From assembly GCF_001659605.2 (NCBI RefSeq), contig NC_035176.2, forward strand, positions 21,081,890 through 21,145,889: a stretch of 64,000 nt of DNA, given 5' to 3'. Position numbers and translations under genes: made by a program. Every line of letters begins with the position of its first letter. Within the stretch, counting starts at the first letter, position 1. Positions 48,255-58,941 of the stretch are shown piece after piece. This DNA is from Manihot esculenta. Its lineage: Eukaryota; Streptophyta; Magnoliopsida; Malpighiales; Euphorbiaceae. The notes under the pieces are model-generated. The model was not told where the DNA came from. It saw only the letters and a program-made list of their open reading frames with translations, and did not search any database.

Positions 48255-49190
48255 TTTTCTTCAATGATTTGATTCTCTTTTCAAAATACTTTAAATATTT
48301 TCTCAAGGGTATTTTATCTAATTTCAATATTTTTAAAGACTATTTTTCCTTGAAAATTATGAATATTAGCTCTTGATTTTTTTTTAAAGTAAAATGCCCA
48401 AAATTTCAAGTTTAGAGGCATATTCAACCATCTAACTTTAGGTTTCGGGGGCAACATATAAAGTGAAAATTTGAAAAAAAGAAAAAAAGTTCGGCTGCCT
48501 AACATTTTTTCGACCGCCTAATTTTTTTTTTTTAGTTTCGGCCGCCGAAGCTGCATGTTTTAATCCAGCACTGCCACAAGCCCTTCATCTTCTTCCTCTC
48601 CTTCGCGCCTCTTTCTCTCTCTTCCCTCCTCTCCCTTTCCCTCTCAAAAATCGGCCATGTTGGGCCATTTCTCTCCCAAAATCTTCCATTTTTCTTCTTT
48701 TTCTTCGTTAAAATACATAAAAACACTCTCTTTTACTCTCAAGGGACCCATTTGAAGGATTTCGCATTTGGATATGTGAACTCTCTCTCTACATTTTTTA
48801 CTTTATTTCTCTTGTTTTAAATGTTTTGTTGTTGTTTTTTTTTTCACTTATATCTACCTATGATTATGTTTTGTAAAGATTATTTATCTTGTCTTGCATA
48901 ATCTCTTGGGTATGTTTTGCTCTTTATATATATATATATATTTTCTTTGGGTGTCTTATTTTTCTTACTTTGATTTATGATTTTATTTTTAAATACATAT
49001 CGTAGATTGATCAAAGCTTGGTTTATTTTTTATGGGTTTACTTATTCTTTTTATATATTGTTTATGGGTATGGTGATATGTTATATAAGTTTGTCTATTA
49101 TATTGCTTGAAATATGGGTTGGCTTTGTGCACCATTCCTTCTTTTTGGTATATCCCCTGTGCCTCTCTAGTTATTTTTCTTTCTTTTAAA
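48255..49190 (+). other. Copia sequence between pol and the extra ORF
   Basis: Continues the outer copia element after A. Mostly T-rich with no coding domain. Contains a TTCGGCCGCCGAA palindrome at about 48537-48549 and degraded relatives near 48490, a long pyrimidine-rich stretch at about 48580-48665 and a TA dinucleotide run near 48925-48942. Probably an intergenic or leader region of the extra ORF. Confidence 0.6.
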
Positions 49191-49191
49191 A

Positions 49192-49801
49192 ATGGAAAGG
49201 AAACAAGTAGCCCATAAACATCCCTATTTCAGAGGTTAATCAAGTAGGCAAGCAGAGGTTCCTAGATTTCCTTCCCAGACCCTCCTACACCTCCATCTTT
49301 TGAGTACCTTACAGTTAGAGAGGTTGATCGTTCTTTTCAGCCTTTCTCCCTGAGATTTATTCATCATGGGAGAACCATTCATGTTAATAGTGTTGGGCTG
49401 TTTAATACTCATGGCTTCCTTCAGTCTTTTATAGTTCATGGTTGGGAACATCTCTTGGTCACTCCCTTTGATACTCACCTTAGAATTGTTAGGGAGTTCT
49501 ATGCTAACTTGCACATATTCACTCATCTCCCTCCCCCCCCCCCCACCTTGTTAGCTTTGTTAATGGTCAGTGAGTTTATCTCACACCTGACAATATTGCT
49601 CAACACCTAGGTATTCGTAATTCTAAAGCTATAGTATCCACCACTCATAAGTGGATCTCTAGTGAGATTTCTTCCCTTCACTAGACTCGAGTTATTTCAA
49701 GTGACCTTGAACGTGAGCAGCCATCCAGGCTTATGACCTGTGCTTACTACTCTTCCTAAAGTCATCCATCATATCGTTACTTATGGGATTCTTCCCCGAG
49801 C
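49192..49801 (+). pseudogene. Copia extra ORF, N-terminal part (plant retrotransposon 'transposase 32'-like), degraded
   Basis: Begins near ATG 49192 (MERKQVAHKHPYF) and, after frame changes, reads FEYLTVREVDRSFQPFSLRF, FIVHGWEHLLVTPFDTHL and RIVREFYANLHIF. The GW...REFYANL signature is typical of a plant retrotransposon-associated protein domain I recall as PF20167. A further segment reads TPDNIAQHLGI and VIHHIVTYGILPRAG up to the insertion point of G. A C run at about 49537-49546 and several stops break it. The domain's function is not established. It sits between pol and the 3' LTR, where Sireviruses often carry an extra (env-like) ORF. The C-terminal part is at 61232. Confidence 0.65.
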
Positions 49802-49806
49802 GGGTC

Positions 49807-52091
49807 TGTAATACCCGGCTAGACTCCGGTATCGGAATTCCTACCGTCCGGTGGAATCTCGGATGTCGGAGACCTCTAGAAGGGTAGAGTCATGTTTTTA
49901 TGAAATGTTTTTATGTTTTAACTGATTTTAAGTGTGAATTAAATGAGTTTTTACATGAAAATAGCTTTAGAGGAAAACCCAGGTTCGGCCGCCGAAAGTC
50001 AAGTTCGGCCGCCGAACATGCATGCGTTTTGGAGGCACGTTAGGCCCCCGAAAACATGAGTGAGGGAAGTCAAGGTTCGGCCGCCGAACCTCATGTTCAG
50101 CCGCCGAACATTGCATGGATACGGAGGCACATTCGGCCCCCGAACGTGGTCTGGCCAGCCACTATAAAAGGGTCCCTTTGGTCCGCACGGGCGAGCTTTT
50201 TCTCTCCCATTGTCGGCCAAGGTGAGTCTCCGCCGCTCCTCCCTCGATCTTGAGTGTTTTCCCTAGATCCTTCATGGTTTTCACGAGTTTTAACTTCTAT
50301 TTTGAAGATTTGTGAGCAAAGAGCAAGTTTTGGGTGCTTGGAGGTTCAAGGAGCTCAATCTCTTCATCTCCAAGCTAGGATCGTCTTTTCTCTCATTTCT
50401 TCGAGAGGTAAGCTCGGATCCACCCTTATTATGCATTTTAAACAAGTTTTATGCAAGATCTATGGGTAGGAATGCATGTTAGGTTATATGTGAGTTATGA
50501 GTTGATATATGTGTTTTTGAACAATGTGGTTAATGTGTATGTGTTGGATGTGTTGTAGATGGGGTTTAAGGTAGTTTGAGACCCCTAGGAGCTTGTGGTA
50601 TGAGTATGCATGTTGTAGAGTAAGATTTATGCATGATTGATGATATGGGAGGCAAATGTGCATGTTTGAACCAAGTTTCTGCCCTTTGGCAGAAACCAGG
50701 TTCGGCAGCCGAAGGAACTTTCGGCCGCCGAACCCCCTTGTGGAGGCAGCATTCGGCTGCCGAAGCTTGCCCCCGAAAGAGGAGTTTCGGCTCTGTCTGG
50801 GACTTTCGGCCGCCGAAGGTGCCCCCGAACATGCATGAGTTTCGTCTCTGTCTGGGACTTTCGGCCGCCGAAGGTGCCGCCGAACCTAGCTGAGTTTCGT
50901 CTCTGTCCAGGACTTTCGGCCGCCGAAGGTGCCGCCGAAAGTGCCCTGTTCAGCCATTTCATGCATGTTTTCTGTGATATTTTCAGGATGTTTTAGGGGG
51001 TTTTTGGGGGATATTTTAGAGATATGTTCAGGTATGTTTGGTCCCTCATTTGAGTCCACCTGTGTAGGTTCGGACCCGAGGAACCGAGGACCCCAGCAGT
51101 GAGTTCAGCTGCTTCGGTATTGTCAGAGTCAGCCAGAGGTGAGTGGAACTAAACTTAATCTTTTAAATTAAACGTTTTATCATGTTTCATGCATCATGAT
51201 TATGCTATAGGATGATTGCATTAGTTTCACGAATATGCCTCATTGCATCTATTGTTGTTGATGTGGGTGAATGTTGGATGACCCAATTAGTCCATGACAG
51301 GAAGACCAGGACCCCATTCTACGGCCTGGCACGGAAATGAAAGTCCAGGACCCCATTCTACGGCCTGGCACGACTGTGGACTCGAAGACCAGGAGCCCAG
51401 AGGAGGCCCTGGGATAATGGTAAGTGATGTATGTATGACAGGAAGACCAGGACCCCATGCTACGGCCTGGCACTATGTTAGCTTGGACTAATTGGTGACA
51501 AGTTCACCCAACCCTTATGTGAATTGTTTGTGTTATGATGCATTCCATTTGAGCATAGTGTTAATGTGTTTTACTAGCTCTACTCACTGGGCTTTTAGCT
51601 CACCCCTCTCCCTTTACCCCCAGGCTTGCAGGTACAGTATAGAGCGGGAGTCCGGATAGAGTAAAGAAGTCATACTTATGTAATAGCTAGCAATGGACAT
51701 GATCAAATTGTAATGTAAAAGTACAGTATAGTTATGTAATGAGTTTTATGGATGATTAGTGTGTGCTTGACCATAGAATGTTAAATCCCTTTTACACATG
51801 ATCTTGGTTATTTTTATGTCACTTATGTAAACCAACTCAACAGATGTATGTTACCCATTGAGGGCACAGATGAGATCCCACAGAGGGATCAAGATTATGT
51901 TAATGTTATGTGCAGGTTGAGTTTGGTTGATGTTCCATGGAAAGAAAAGTTTTAATTTTTATGTATATTGTTGATCATGTATGGGATTAAGCAGGTTCAC
52001 AGGATGCATGTTAGGCTTGCTACGGGTCCCGGCGGCCTTAAGTCGACCCGGATCCTAGCGCCGGTAGCGGTCCGATTTTCGGGTCGTTACA
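49807..52091 (+). repeat. Chromovirus G 5' LTR
   Basis: Palindromes TTCGGCCGCCGAA at 49984-49996, 50004-50016 and 50076-50088, with a mutated copy at 50096-50108, lie upstream of the TATA box. A second array at about 50701-50940 has centres A, C and T. Minisatellite units CAGGACCCCAT-CTACGGCCTGGCAC at about 51305, 51344 and 51447. Differences from the 3' LTR seen near 50099 (in a palindrome), 50786 and 51558. Confidence 0.94.
50163..50170 (+). promoter_or_regulatory. TATA box of chromovirus G 5' LTR
   Basis: TATAAAAG after CTGGCCAGCCAC. The same sequence is at 59298 in the 3' LTR. Four palindromes lie within about 180 bp upstream. The transcription start is expected near 50195. Confidence 0.7.
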
Positions 52092-52357
52092 GAATGGTAT
52101 CAGAGCCCTAGGTTCATATGGTCGGACCTAGAGTGTCGGGCTCATAGATGTTATAGAAGGTCAAGCACAATAGGAAAAGATCATGTCCACTAGGATAGGA
52201 TGTGGAGTCCTGTCTTGCATGATGATGTGAAATGCCATGACTTTATGCATGTGCATTAATGATATGCTATGATATGTGATGTTTGTGATGCGGGTTCATG
52301 TGTGCCCACATGAACCATATGATGCTAATGTTGCTTGTGATGTGCACTGTTTTTCAG
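50408..52357 (+). promoter_or_regulatory. Possible leader intron of chromovirus G
   Basis: Candidate donor AG|GTAAGC at 50408 (an alternative AAG|GTGAGT at 50222) and candidate acceptor CTGTTTTTCAG ending at 52357, eight bases before the gag ATG at 52366. The AGAGGTAAG donor recurs in LTRs A (3' copy), B, C, D, E and G, and the acceptor in A, E and G. Splicing would remove the PBS, many upstream ATGs and the minisatellite. This is inference from consensus matches only. Confidence 0.35.
52095..52112 (+). other. Primer binding site of chromovirus G
   Basis: TGGTATCAGAGCCCTAGG, three bases after the 5' LTR; the usual plant initiator tRNA-Met site, unmutated. Confidence 0.88.
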
Positions 52358-52365
52358 AAAACAGG

Positions 52366-54129
52366 ATGAGAGGAACTCGTCGATCAGCAAGATTGACTGG
52401 AGTACCACCCGAGGATGAGGGCATGAGCGCCCGTCCTCCTACATTGCCTAGGGCAATGTCAAGCAGGTCCAACAGGGACAGAGCAGTAAGAGACCCTAGA
52501 AGGTCTTTGGATCTGAGTAGAAGCAGATCAGTAAGGGGAACAGTGCAGGGAGGAGTGTCTGAGGATATGGAAGTAGATCAGAGGAGGGATGGCAGTCTCG
52601 GTGTGAGCATGCCGGAAGAGGGCATGGGAGAATCAGAAGGAGGCATTCAGGCCTCAAGTTATGTCCAGCCACATCACTACCCACCCTATTCACACCATCC
52701 AGGGTATTCGATGGGAGGTACATCGGATAACCCTAGTTTTAGCCCTTATCCCACACAGATGCCATACCCACCATACTACCCACCATACTCTCAGTACCCA
52801 GTGTATCCACCTCCACCCTACTATCCAAATCCAGCAAACCCTACCTCAGAAGATGTTGCACCATCTCCACCACCTGCAGAACCAGCAGCCCCAGTTACTC
52901 AACCACCTAGACCTAGCTCAGCCAGTGGGAGCAAGGTTAAGATGACAGACTATATGAAGCTGGGTGCTCCCCAGTTTGAAACCGGTAATGATCCGTTCGT
53001 GTACTTGGAGCGGGTCAAGGCAATTACAGATGAGATAGGGGCGGATGACAGTAGAGCCATTCAGATGGCCGGGTTCACGCTTAAGTGCAAGAAGGCACGA
53101 GAGTGGTTCAAGAATTATGTGAACCCGAGAGTGGACAGCATGACTTGGGAAGAGTTTGCAAACGAGTTTGCAGGATGGGCATTCCCTGATAGTTCAAGGG
53201 AATTGAAGATGATAGAATTCGAGCAGTTGAGGCAGACTGATGACATGAGTGTAGACGAATATACTGACATGTTTATGGAGTTGCTGCCATTTGCAGGGCA
53301 AGACCTTAGCACAGACCAGAAGAAGTCAAGGAGGTATATCATGAAGCTCCATCCCAGGTATTCCTCCTTGGTACAGTCAGTAGACAGAGAGAGTTTTCAC
53401 GCCATAGTTGATATGGCTAGGAGAATGGAAGCTAGTGCCATCATTCAGGGGACAGTTAAACAGACAGTGGCACAAGCTTCTGGTTCTAAAACTCCAGGTG
53501 GGGGAAAGTTAGATCCCTCTACCCTTAGTGCAGCAGCTTCAGGCAGCAAGAGATGGGGTAAACCCAAGGGTAAGAAGAACAAGTTCTGGAGTAAAGTCAA
53601 GTCCAGTCTGGGATTTGGGAGTGGCTCAAGCTCTGGCGCGGATAATGCAGTTTGTGCGAGGTGTGGTAAGCCACACAGGGGAGTATGTCGGTTTGGGACG
53701 AACACCTGTTTCAGATGCGGTCAGGAGGGGCATATGGCTCGAGATTGTCCAAGAGCGGCCCCGATGGCTCAGTCCCAGCAGACAGCTTCAGGCAGTGTAG
53801 CGCAGCCAGCAGCTCCAGCCATGACTCAGGCCAGTGGCAGAGGCAGAGGGAGAGGAGCAGCCTCTTCTTCAGCGGGTTTCAGAGGCGAAGGTCCATCAGC
53901 TCCGGCACGGATCTTCACAATGACACAGCAAGAGGCAGATGCATCTAACACCGTGGTGGCAGGTAACTTAATTATTGGTTGTTCAGATGTATATGCCTTG
54001 ATGGACCCTGGTGCATCTCATTCATTTATTGCTCCTGTTAGTGTATATGCCCTAGGCCATTATCTTGGACCTTTTTTGTATGTCGTTCTAGAGGTTTTTA
54101 TCATTATTATTTGTTTGCATGTTACATAA
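52366..54129 (+). CDS. Chromovirus G gag and start of protease, truncated by s2
   Basis: ATG 52366 (MRGTRRSARL) is chosen because it is conserved in A, B and E and directly follows the acceptor-like CAGAAAACAGG. An in-frame ATG at 52276 lies in the leader. An Arg-rich start is followed by a Pro/Tyr-rich linker, then the retrotransposon gag domain at about residues 200-360 (AREWFKNYVNPRVD, FANEFAGWAFPDSSRELK). A basic region comes next, then CARCGKPHRGVC (430-441), zinc knuckle CFRCGQEGHMARDC (448-461), an RGRGRG stretch, and the protease motif MDPGASHSFI with the catalytic Asp near 547. Native sequence ends at 54035; the last codons and stop come from s2. Gag is complete, so particles could in principle be made. 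The protease is cut. Confidence 0.92.
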   Translation: MRGTRRSARLTGVPPEDEGMSARPPTLPRAMSSRSNRDRAVRDPRRSLDLSRSRSVRGTVQGGVSEDMEVDQRRDGSLGVSMPEEGMGESEGGIQASSYVQPHHYPPYSHHPGYSMGGTSDNPSFSPYPTQMPYPPYYPPYSQYPVYPPPPYYPNPANPTSEDVAPSPPPAEPAAPVTQPPRPSSASGSKVKMTDYMKLGAPQFETGNDPFVYLERVKAITDEIGADDSRAIQMAGFTLKCKKAREWFKNYVNPRVDSMTWEEFANEFAGWAFPDSSRELKMIEFEQLRQTDDMSVDEYTDMFMELLPFAGQDLSTDQKKSRRYIMKLHPRYSSLVQSVDRESFHAIVDMARRMEASAIIQGTVKQTVAQASGSKTPGGGKLDPSTLSAAASGSKRWGKPKGKKNKFWSKVKSSLGFGSGSSSGADNAVCARCGKPHRGVCRFGTNTCFRCGQEGHMARDCPRAAPMAQSQQTASGSVAQPAAPAMTQASGRGRGRGAASSSAGFRGEGPSAPARIFTMTQQEADASNTVVAGNLIIGCSDVYALMDPGASHSFIAPVSVYALGHYLGPFLYVVLEVFIIIICLHVT

Positions 54130-55522
54130 TAATGATTATCATCCCTGGTTACTTATTATTATGTTGATAATAATAAAATATAACTAGTATGATTATTGAT
54201 TGATAATCATGAGATGATTATGTATATGTTGATATAAATCAATAATCATAAATACTTGTTAGAGAACAAAGTATTGGATGGACCCGCATTGAGATCACTA
54301 CATGGGTCATTGTCATAAGTGAATCTCAAAGTAGTTATGTCTTAATCCTTTGACTTGAGATTGTCATAGTTTCCAACATAAGGACTGTTATGTTTTGACA
54401 TAATCAAACGTTGTCTTTAATCGGACAATCATAAAGGTTATGATTGAGCATAATAGAAATTATGTAGAGGAAAATGAACAATCAAGATAGGATTTGTCCC
54501 TCTCTATGAGAGAGATATCTTCTGGGCCCCTCGATAAGTGAGACTGAGAAATGCATGGCCGTGCTCAAATGAATTGATAGTGTGATCAATATCATTTGAA
54601 TTTATCAGTCTACTTAGAGATCGAGAAATCATAAGTTTGAACATTATAAGTTTGACATTGACCATGACTTATGTTCAAACTAGATATCGTGTGACAAAGG
54701 GATTAATTCATGTTCTACTTAATAGGCTTTATCGGACTATTGATCCTCATATTAGTTGGGTAGTCATAATGTCTTGCTAGAGGCCACTTATGACTTATAG
54801 GCCTTGTTGGACTGGGCCTATTGCCAATTAATATGAGCCTATTGGGTCACACACAAGAACGTTGTTGATGTGCTATATTAATGGGCTAAAAGCCCATTAG
54901 TATAATTAATAATAATAAAGTGTTATTATTATTAATATTATTATTAATATTAATTATTAATATAATTAATAATAATAAGTGTTATTATTATTAATAATAA
55001 TAATTTATTATTATGAGATAATAATATTTAAAAGATCTGCAGTCTATCTGTAAGTGTTACAGATAAAGGACTCTATCACATAAAGATATTTGAGTATCTG
55101 TGAGATTGTGATAGTGGGTTCTAAGCACAACTCTTTTAGGAAAAGAGTTGTGGGAAAATTAAAAGACTGAGGCCTATAAATACTCCTTCTACAGATTGAG
55201 TAGTGGGTTTTTTTGGGTTGTAAAAGTTTTGAGAAAACTCAGTCTAAAAGATTGTAGAACATATAGAGCACATAATCTATCCATCTTGAAAAGAGCTAGC
55301 ACTCTAGAAGGATAGAAGACGTTCGTGTGGATACCATAGAGGGTGTTCGTTTGAAAAGGCAGCACCATCAGTCCGCCAGTGTATCTTCACTACGAGATTA
55401 ACAGGTTAGTCTCACATCTTTCTTATGATTTAAACGGAGCACTCGGATTCTGGAAAGGAAATCCAAAATTTTATTTTTCCGCTGCGCAATTAGATTGCAA
55501 TTAATCTCCGGATTTCCTAACA
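54036..55522 (+). mobile_element. Solo LTR s2 of the second copia family, in the protease of G
   Basis: 1487 bp, TGTTAGTG to CCTAACA, flanked by perfect GCTCC copies (54031-54035 and 55523-55527). Removing it with one TSD copy brings the two halves of the G polyprotein into one frame. TATA box TATAAATA at 55175-55182. An AATAAT/ATTATT-rich block at about 54900-55025 can fold on itself. No internal domain, so it is a solo LTR; same family as s1 (6926-8335) but much less decayed. Confidence 0.93.
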
Positions 55523-58500
55523 GCTCCGAGAGCCGTTCAGAGGTTGGGGTTGATGATCTCTGAGTTAGAGTGTCCTCTCTGGGTCAGTGGACCCAAGTGT
55601 GATCCATCAGTGGCAGAGTCAGTCTGTCAGTGTAGTCCAGTTTTTGTTGAGGGGAGATGCATGTCCGCCGACCTTGTGGTTCTAGACTTGACAGACTTTG
55701 ACGTCATTCTAGGGATGGACTGGTTATCTACCCATGGTGCTACCTTGGACTGCAGGGACAAGGTAGTCAGGTTCAGAGGTCAGGATGGATCAGAGGTTGT
55801 CTTCAGAGGAGACAGGAGGGGTACACCTAGAGGTATGATCTCAGCTCTTCAGGCTCGTAGGTTGCTCAGGAAGGGATGTCAGGGGTATTTGGCTCATGTG
55901 AGAGAGCTAAATAGTCAGGTTAGAGAGCCCGCCTCGGTGCCAGTGGTTAGAGAGTTCTTAGATGTGTTCCCAGACGAGCTGCCAGGTTTACCACCTGCTA
56001 GGGAGATAGAGTTCGAGATAGAACTGATGCCTGGAACCCGACCGATCTCTATCCCTCCCTACAGGATGGCGCCAGCAGAATTGAAGGAGTTGAAGGAACA
56101 GTTACAGGAACTGGTAGACAAGGGCTTCATCCGACCGAGTACCTCACCCTGGGGTGCTCCCGTTTTGTTTGTGAGAAAGAAGGATGGATCCCTTAGACTT
56201 TGTATCGACTACAGGCAGTTGAACAAAGTCACTACCAAGAACAAGTACCCATTGCCAAGGATCGACGATCTATTTGACCAGCTAGCAGGAGCGGGTTGTT
56301 TCTCCAAAATAGATCTGAGATCGGGGTACCATCAGTTGAGGATCAGGGAAGAGGACGTACCAAAGACAGCTTTCAGGACCAGATATGGGCATTTTGAGTT
56401 CCTTGTAATGCCGTTCGGGTTGACTAACGCCCCTGCAGCATTCATGGATCTCATGAACAGAGTGTTTAGCCAATACCTGGATCACTTCGTTATTGTCTTC
56501 ATAGATGATATCTTAGTGTATTCCAGGAATGCAGAGGAGCATGCCCATCATCTGAGGTTGGTTCTACAGACTTTGAGGGAACATGGCTTGTATGCCAAGT
56601 TCTCTAAGTGTGAGTTCTGGCTAAGGAGCATTTCGTTCTTGGGGCATGTAGTGTCAGAGAATGGTATAGAGGTAGACCCCAAGAAGACAGAGACTGTGGC
56701 TAACTGGCCTAGACCCACTTCAGTGACAGAGATCAGGAGTTTCTTGGGTTTGGCAGGTTACTACAGGAGGTTCGTCCAGGACTTCTCAAGGATAGCAGCT
56801 CCTCTAACCAGACTAACCAGGAAGAATCAGAAGTTTCTGTGGACCGACCAGTGCGAAGAGAGTTTTGAAGAGCTTAAGAAGAGGTTGACTTCAGCACCAG
56901 TTTTAGCTCTGCCATCTAGTGGAGAGGACTTTACAGTCTTTTGTGATGCGTCCCGTGTGGGACTGGGTTGTGTGCTTATGCAGAATGAGAGGGTGATTGC
57001 TTATGCTTCTAGGCAGCTAAAGAAGCATGAGTTGAATTACCCCACACATGACCTTGAGATGGCAGCAGTAATCTTTGCACTCAAGATGTGGAGGCATTAC
57101 CTCTATGGGGTAAAATGTGAGATCTTCACCGATCATAAAAGCCTGCAGTACATCCTGAGTCAAAGAGATTTGAATTTGAGACAGAGGAGATGGGTAGAGT
57201 TGCTGAGTGACTATGATTGCAAGATTCAGTATCATCCGGGTAAGGCGAATGTCGTGGCAGACGCCCTAAGCCGGAAGTCACTAGGCAGTCTATCCCACAT
57301 CACGGCAGAGAGGAGACCAGTGGTGAAGGAGTTTTACAAGCTCATTGAGGAAGGTCTACAGTTGGAGTTGTCTGGTACAGGTGCCTTGGTCGCTCAGATG
57401 AAAGTGACACCCGTGTTTCTGGAGCAGGTGGCTCAGAAACAGCATGAGGACCCAGAGTTAGTGAAGATTGCCAGGACTGTTCAGTCAGGCAAGGACAGTG
57501 AGTTCAGATTTGACAATAGGGGGATCCTCCGCTATGGGAGTCGATTGTGTGTACCAGATGACATTGGGCTAAAAGGAGACATTATGAGAGAAGCTCATAA
57601 TGCAAGATACAGCATTCACCCCGGAGCCACCAAAATGTATCAGGATCTGAAAAAGGTTTATTGGTGGCCAGCTATGAAGAAAGAAGTGGCACAGTTTGTG
57701 TCAGCCTGCGAAGTGTGTCAGAGGGTGAAGCTGGAACATCAGAAGCCGGCTGGAATGCTTAACCCGCTACCCATTCCAGAGTGGAAATGGGAGAATATAG
57801 CTATGGACTTCGTAGTGGGGTTACCGGCGACGTCCAACAGATTGGACTCCATATGGGTGATTGTGGACAGACTCACCAAATCTGCTCACTTCATCCCTGT
57901 CAGGAGTGGCTATTCTGTGGACAAGTTGGCGCAGGTGTACGTTGACGAGATAGTCAGACTGCATGGGGTTCCTGTTTCTATAGTGTCAGATAGAGGGCCC
58001 CAGTTCACCTCCAGGTTTTGGCGGAGTCTGCAGAATGCCATGGGTACTAGATTGGATTTTAGCACTGCCTTCCATCCACAGACAGACGGACAGTCAGAGA
58101 GGACTATCCAGACCATAGAAGATATGCTCAGAATGTGTGTGCTGGACTTTGGCGGTTCTTGGAGGCAGCATCTACCTTTGGTGGAGTTTGCCTACAATAA
58201 CAGTCATCATGCTAGCATCGGAATGGCTCCATATGAAGCTTTATATGGAAGGAAGTGCAGATCACCTGTTTGCTGGGAAGAGGTAGGAGAGAGGTCCTTA
58301 GCAGGACCCGAGCTAGTAGAGATCACCAGCAGGGTGGTGCCCATGATCAGAGAGAGAATCAAGACGGCTGCAAGCAGACAGAAGAGTTATGCAGACATCC
58401 GCAGAAAGCTAGTAGAGTTTCAGGAGGGGGATTTGGTATTGCTCAAGGTGTCTCCAATGAAAGGAGTGGTTCGGTTCGGGAAAAAGGGTAAGCTGGCTCC

Positions 58501-58840
58501 GCGGTACATCGGACCCTTCGAAGTCTTGCAAAAGATTGGGAATGTATCGTACAAGCTGGATTTACCTGCTTCTATGGCAAGAATCCATCCGGTTTTCCAT
58601 GTTTCTATGTTGAGGAAGTTCGTGTCAGATCCGGGCAAGGTTCTTAGTGAGCCTGATGTGGAGATCCAAGAGGATCTCACCTATGTTGAGCAGCCAGTAC
58701 GGATCCTAGACACCCAGATCAGAAAGCTGAGGAACAAGGAAATCCCGATGGTGAAAGTCCTTTGGAACCACCACAATATTGAGGAATGCACTTGGGAGAC
58801 ACGGGAGTCCATGCTCCGGCAATATCCTCATCTCTTTTAA
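55523..58840 (+). pseudogene. Chromovirus G pol (rest of protease, RT, RNase H, integrase, chromodomain), open but cut off from its start
   Basis: Frame open from the TSD (55523) to TAA 58838-58840: 1105 codons that, with the 555 before s2, make about 1660. Order: [13 protein letters not shown] after the protease, linker [19 protein letters not shown] ([27 protein letters not shown], catalytic FIDD at 56498-56509), RNase H ([23 protein letters not shown]), integrase HHCC ([10 protein letters not shown]...CEVCQR), core [22 protein letters not shown] and [11 protein letters not shown], and the Tekay-type end [21 protein letters not shown] over the last 55 residues. No internal stop or frameshift. 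Chromodomains in this group are thought to steer integration to heterochromatin. Only s2 separates it from gag and a start codon. Confidence 0.94.
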
Positions 58841-58905
58841 GGTTAGATCTTTATGTGTTTATGTATGTATGTTATGTTGATTGCTATGCATGTGCTAGTT
58901 GAGGA

Positions 58906-58941
58906 AACATTCAGGGACGAATGTTCTTAAGGGGGGGAGAA
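58906..58941 (+). other. Stem-loop and polypurine tract of chromovirus G
   Basis: AACATTC (58906-58912), loop AGGGAC, GAATGTT (58919-58925), then CTTAAGGGGGGGAGAA against the 3' LTR. Confidence 0.82.

Noticed and set aside
48977..49189. Hydrophobic 70-codon frame before the copia extra ORF
   Set aside because: T-rich sequence gives Phe/Leu/Ile-rich peptides by composition; no conserved signal and no counterpart known to me.
49984..50110. CRISPR-like array of short repeats
   Set aside because: Repeats are 13-bp palindromes with irregular spacing inside a plant LTR; no leader or cas genes.
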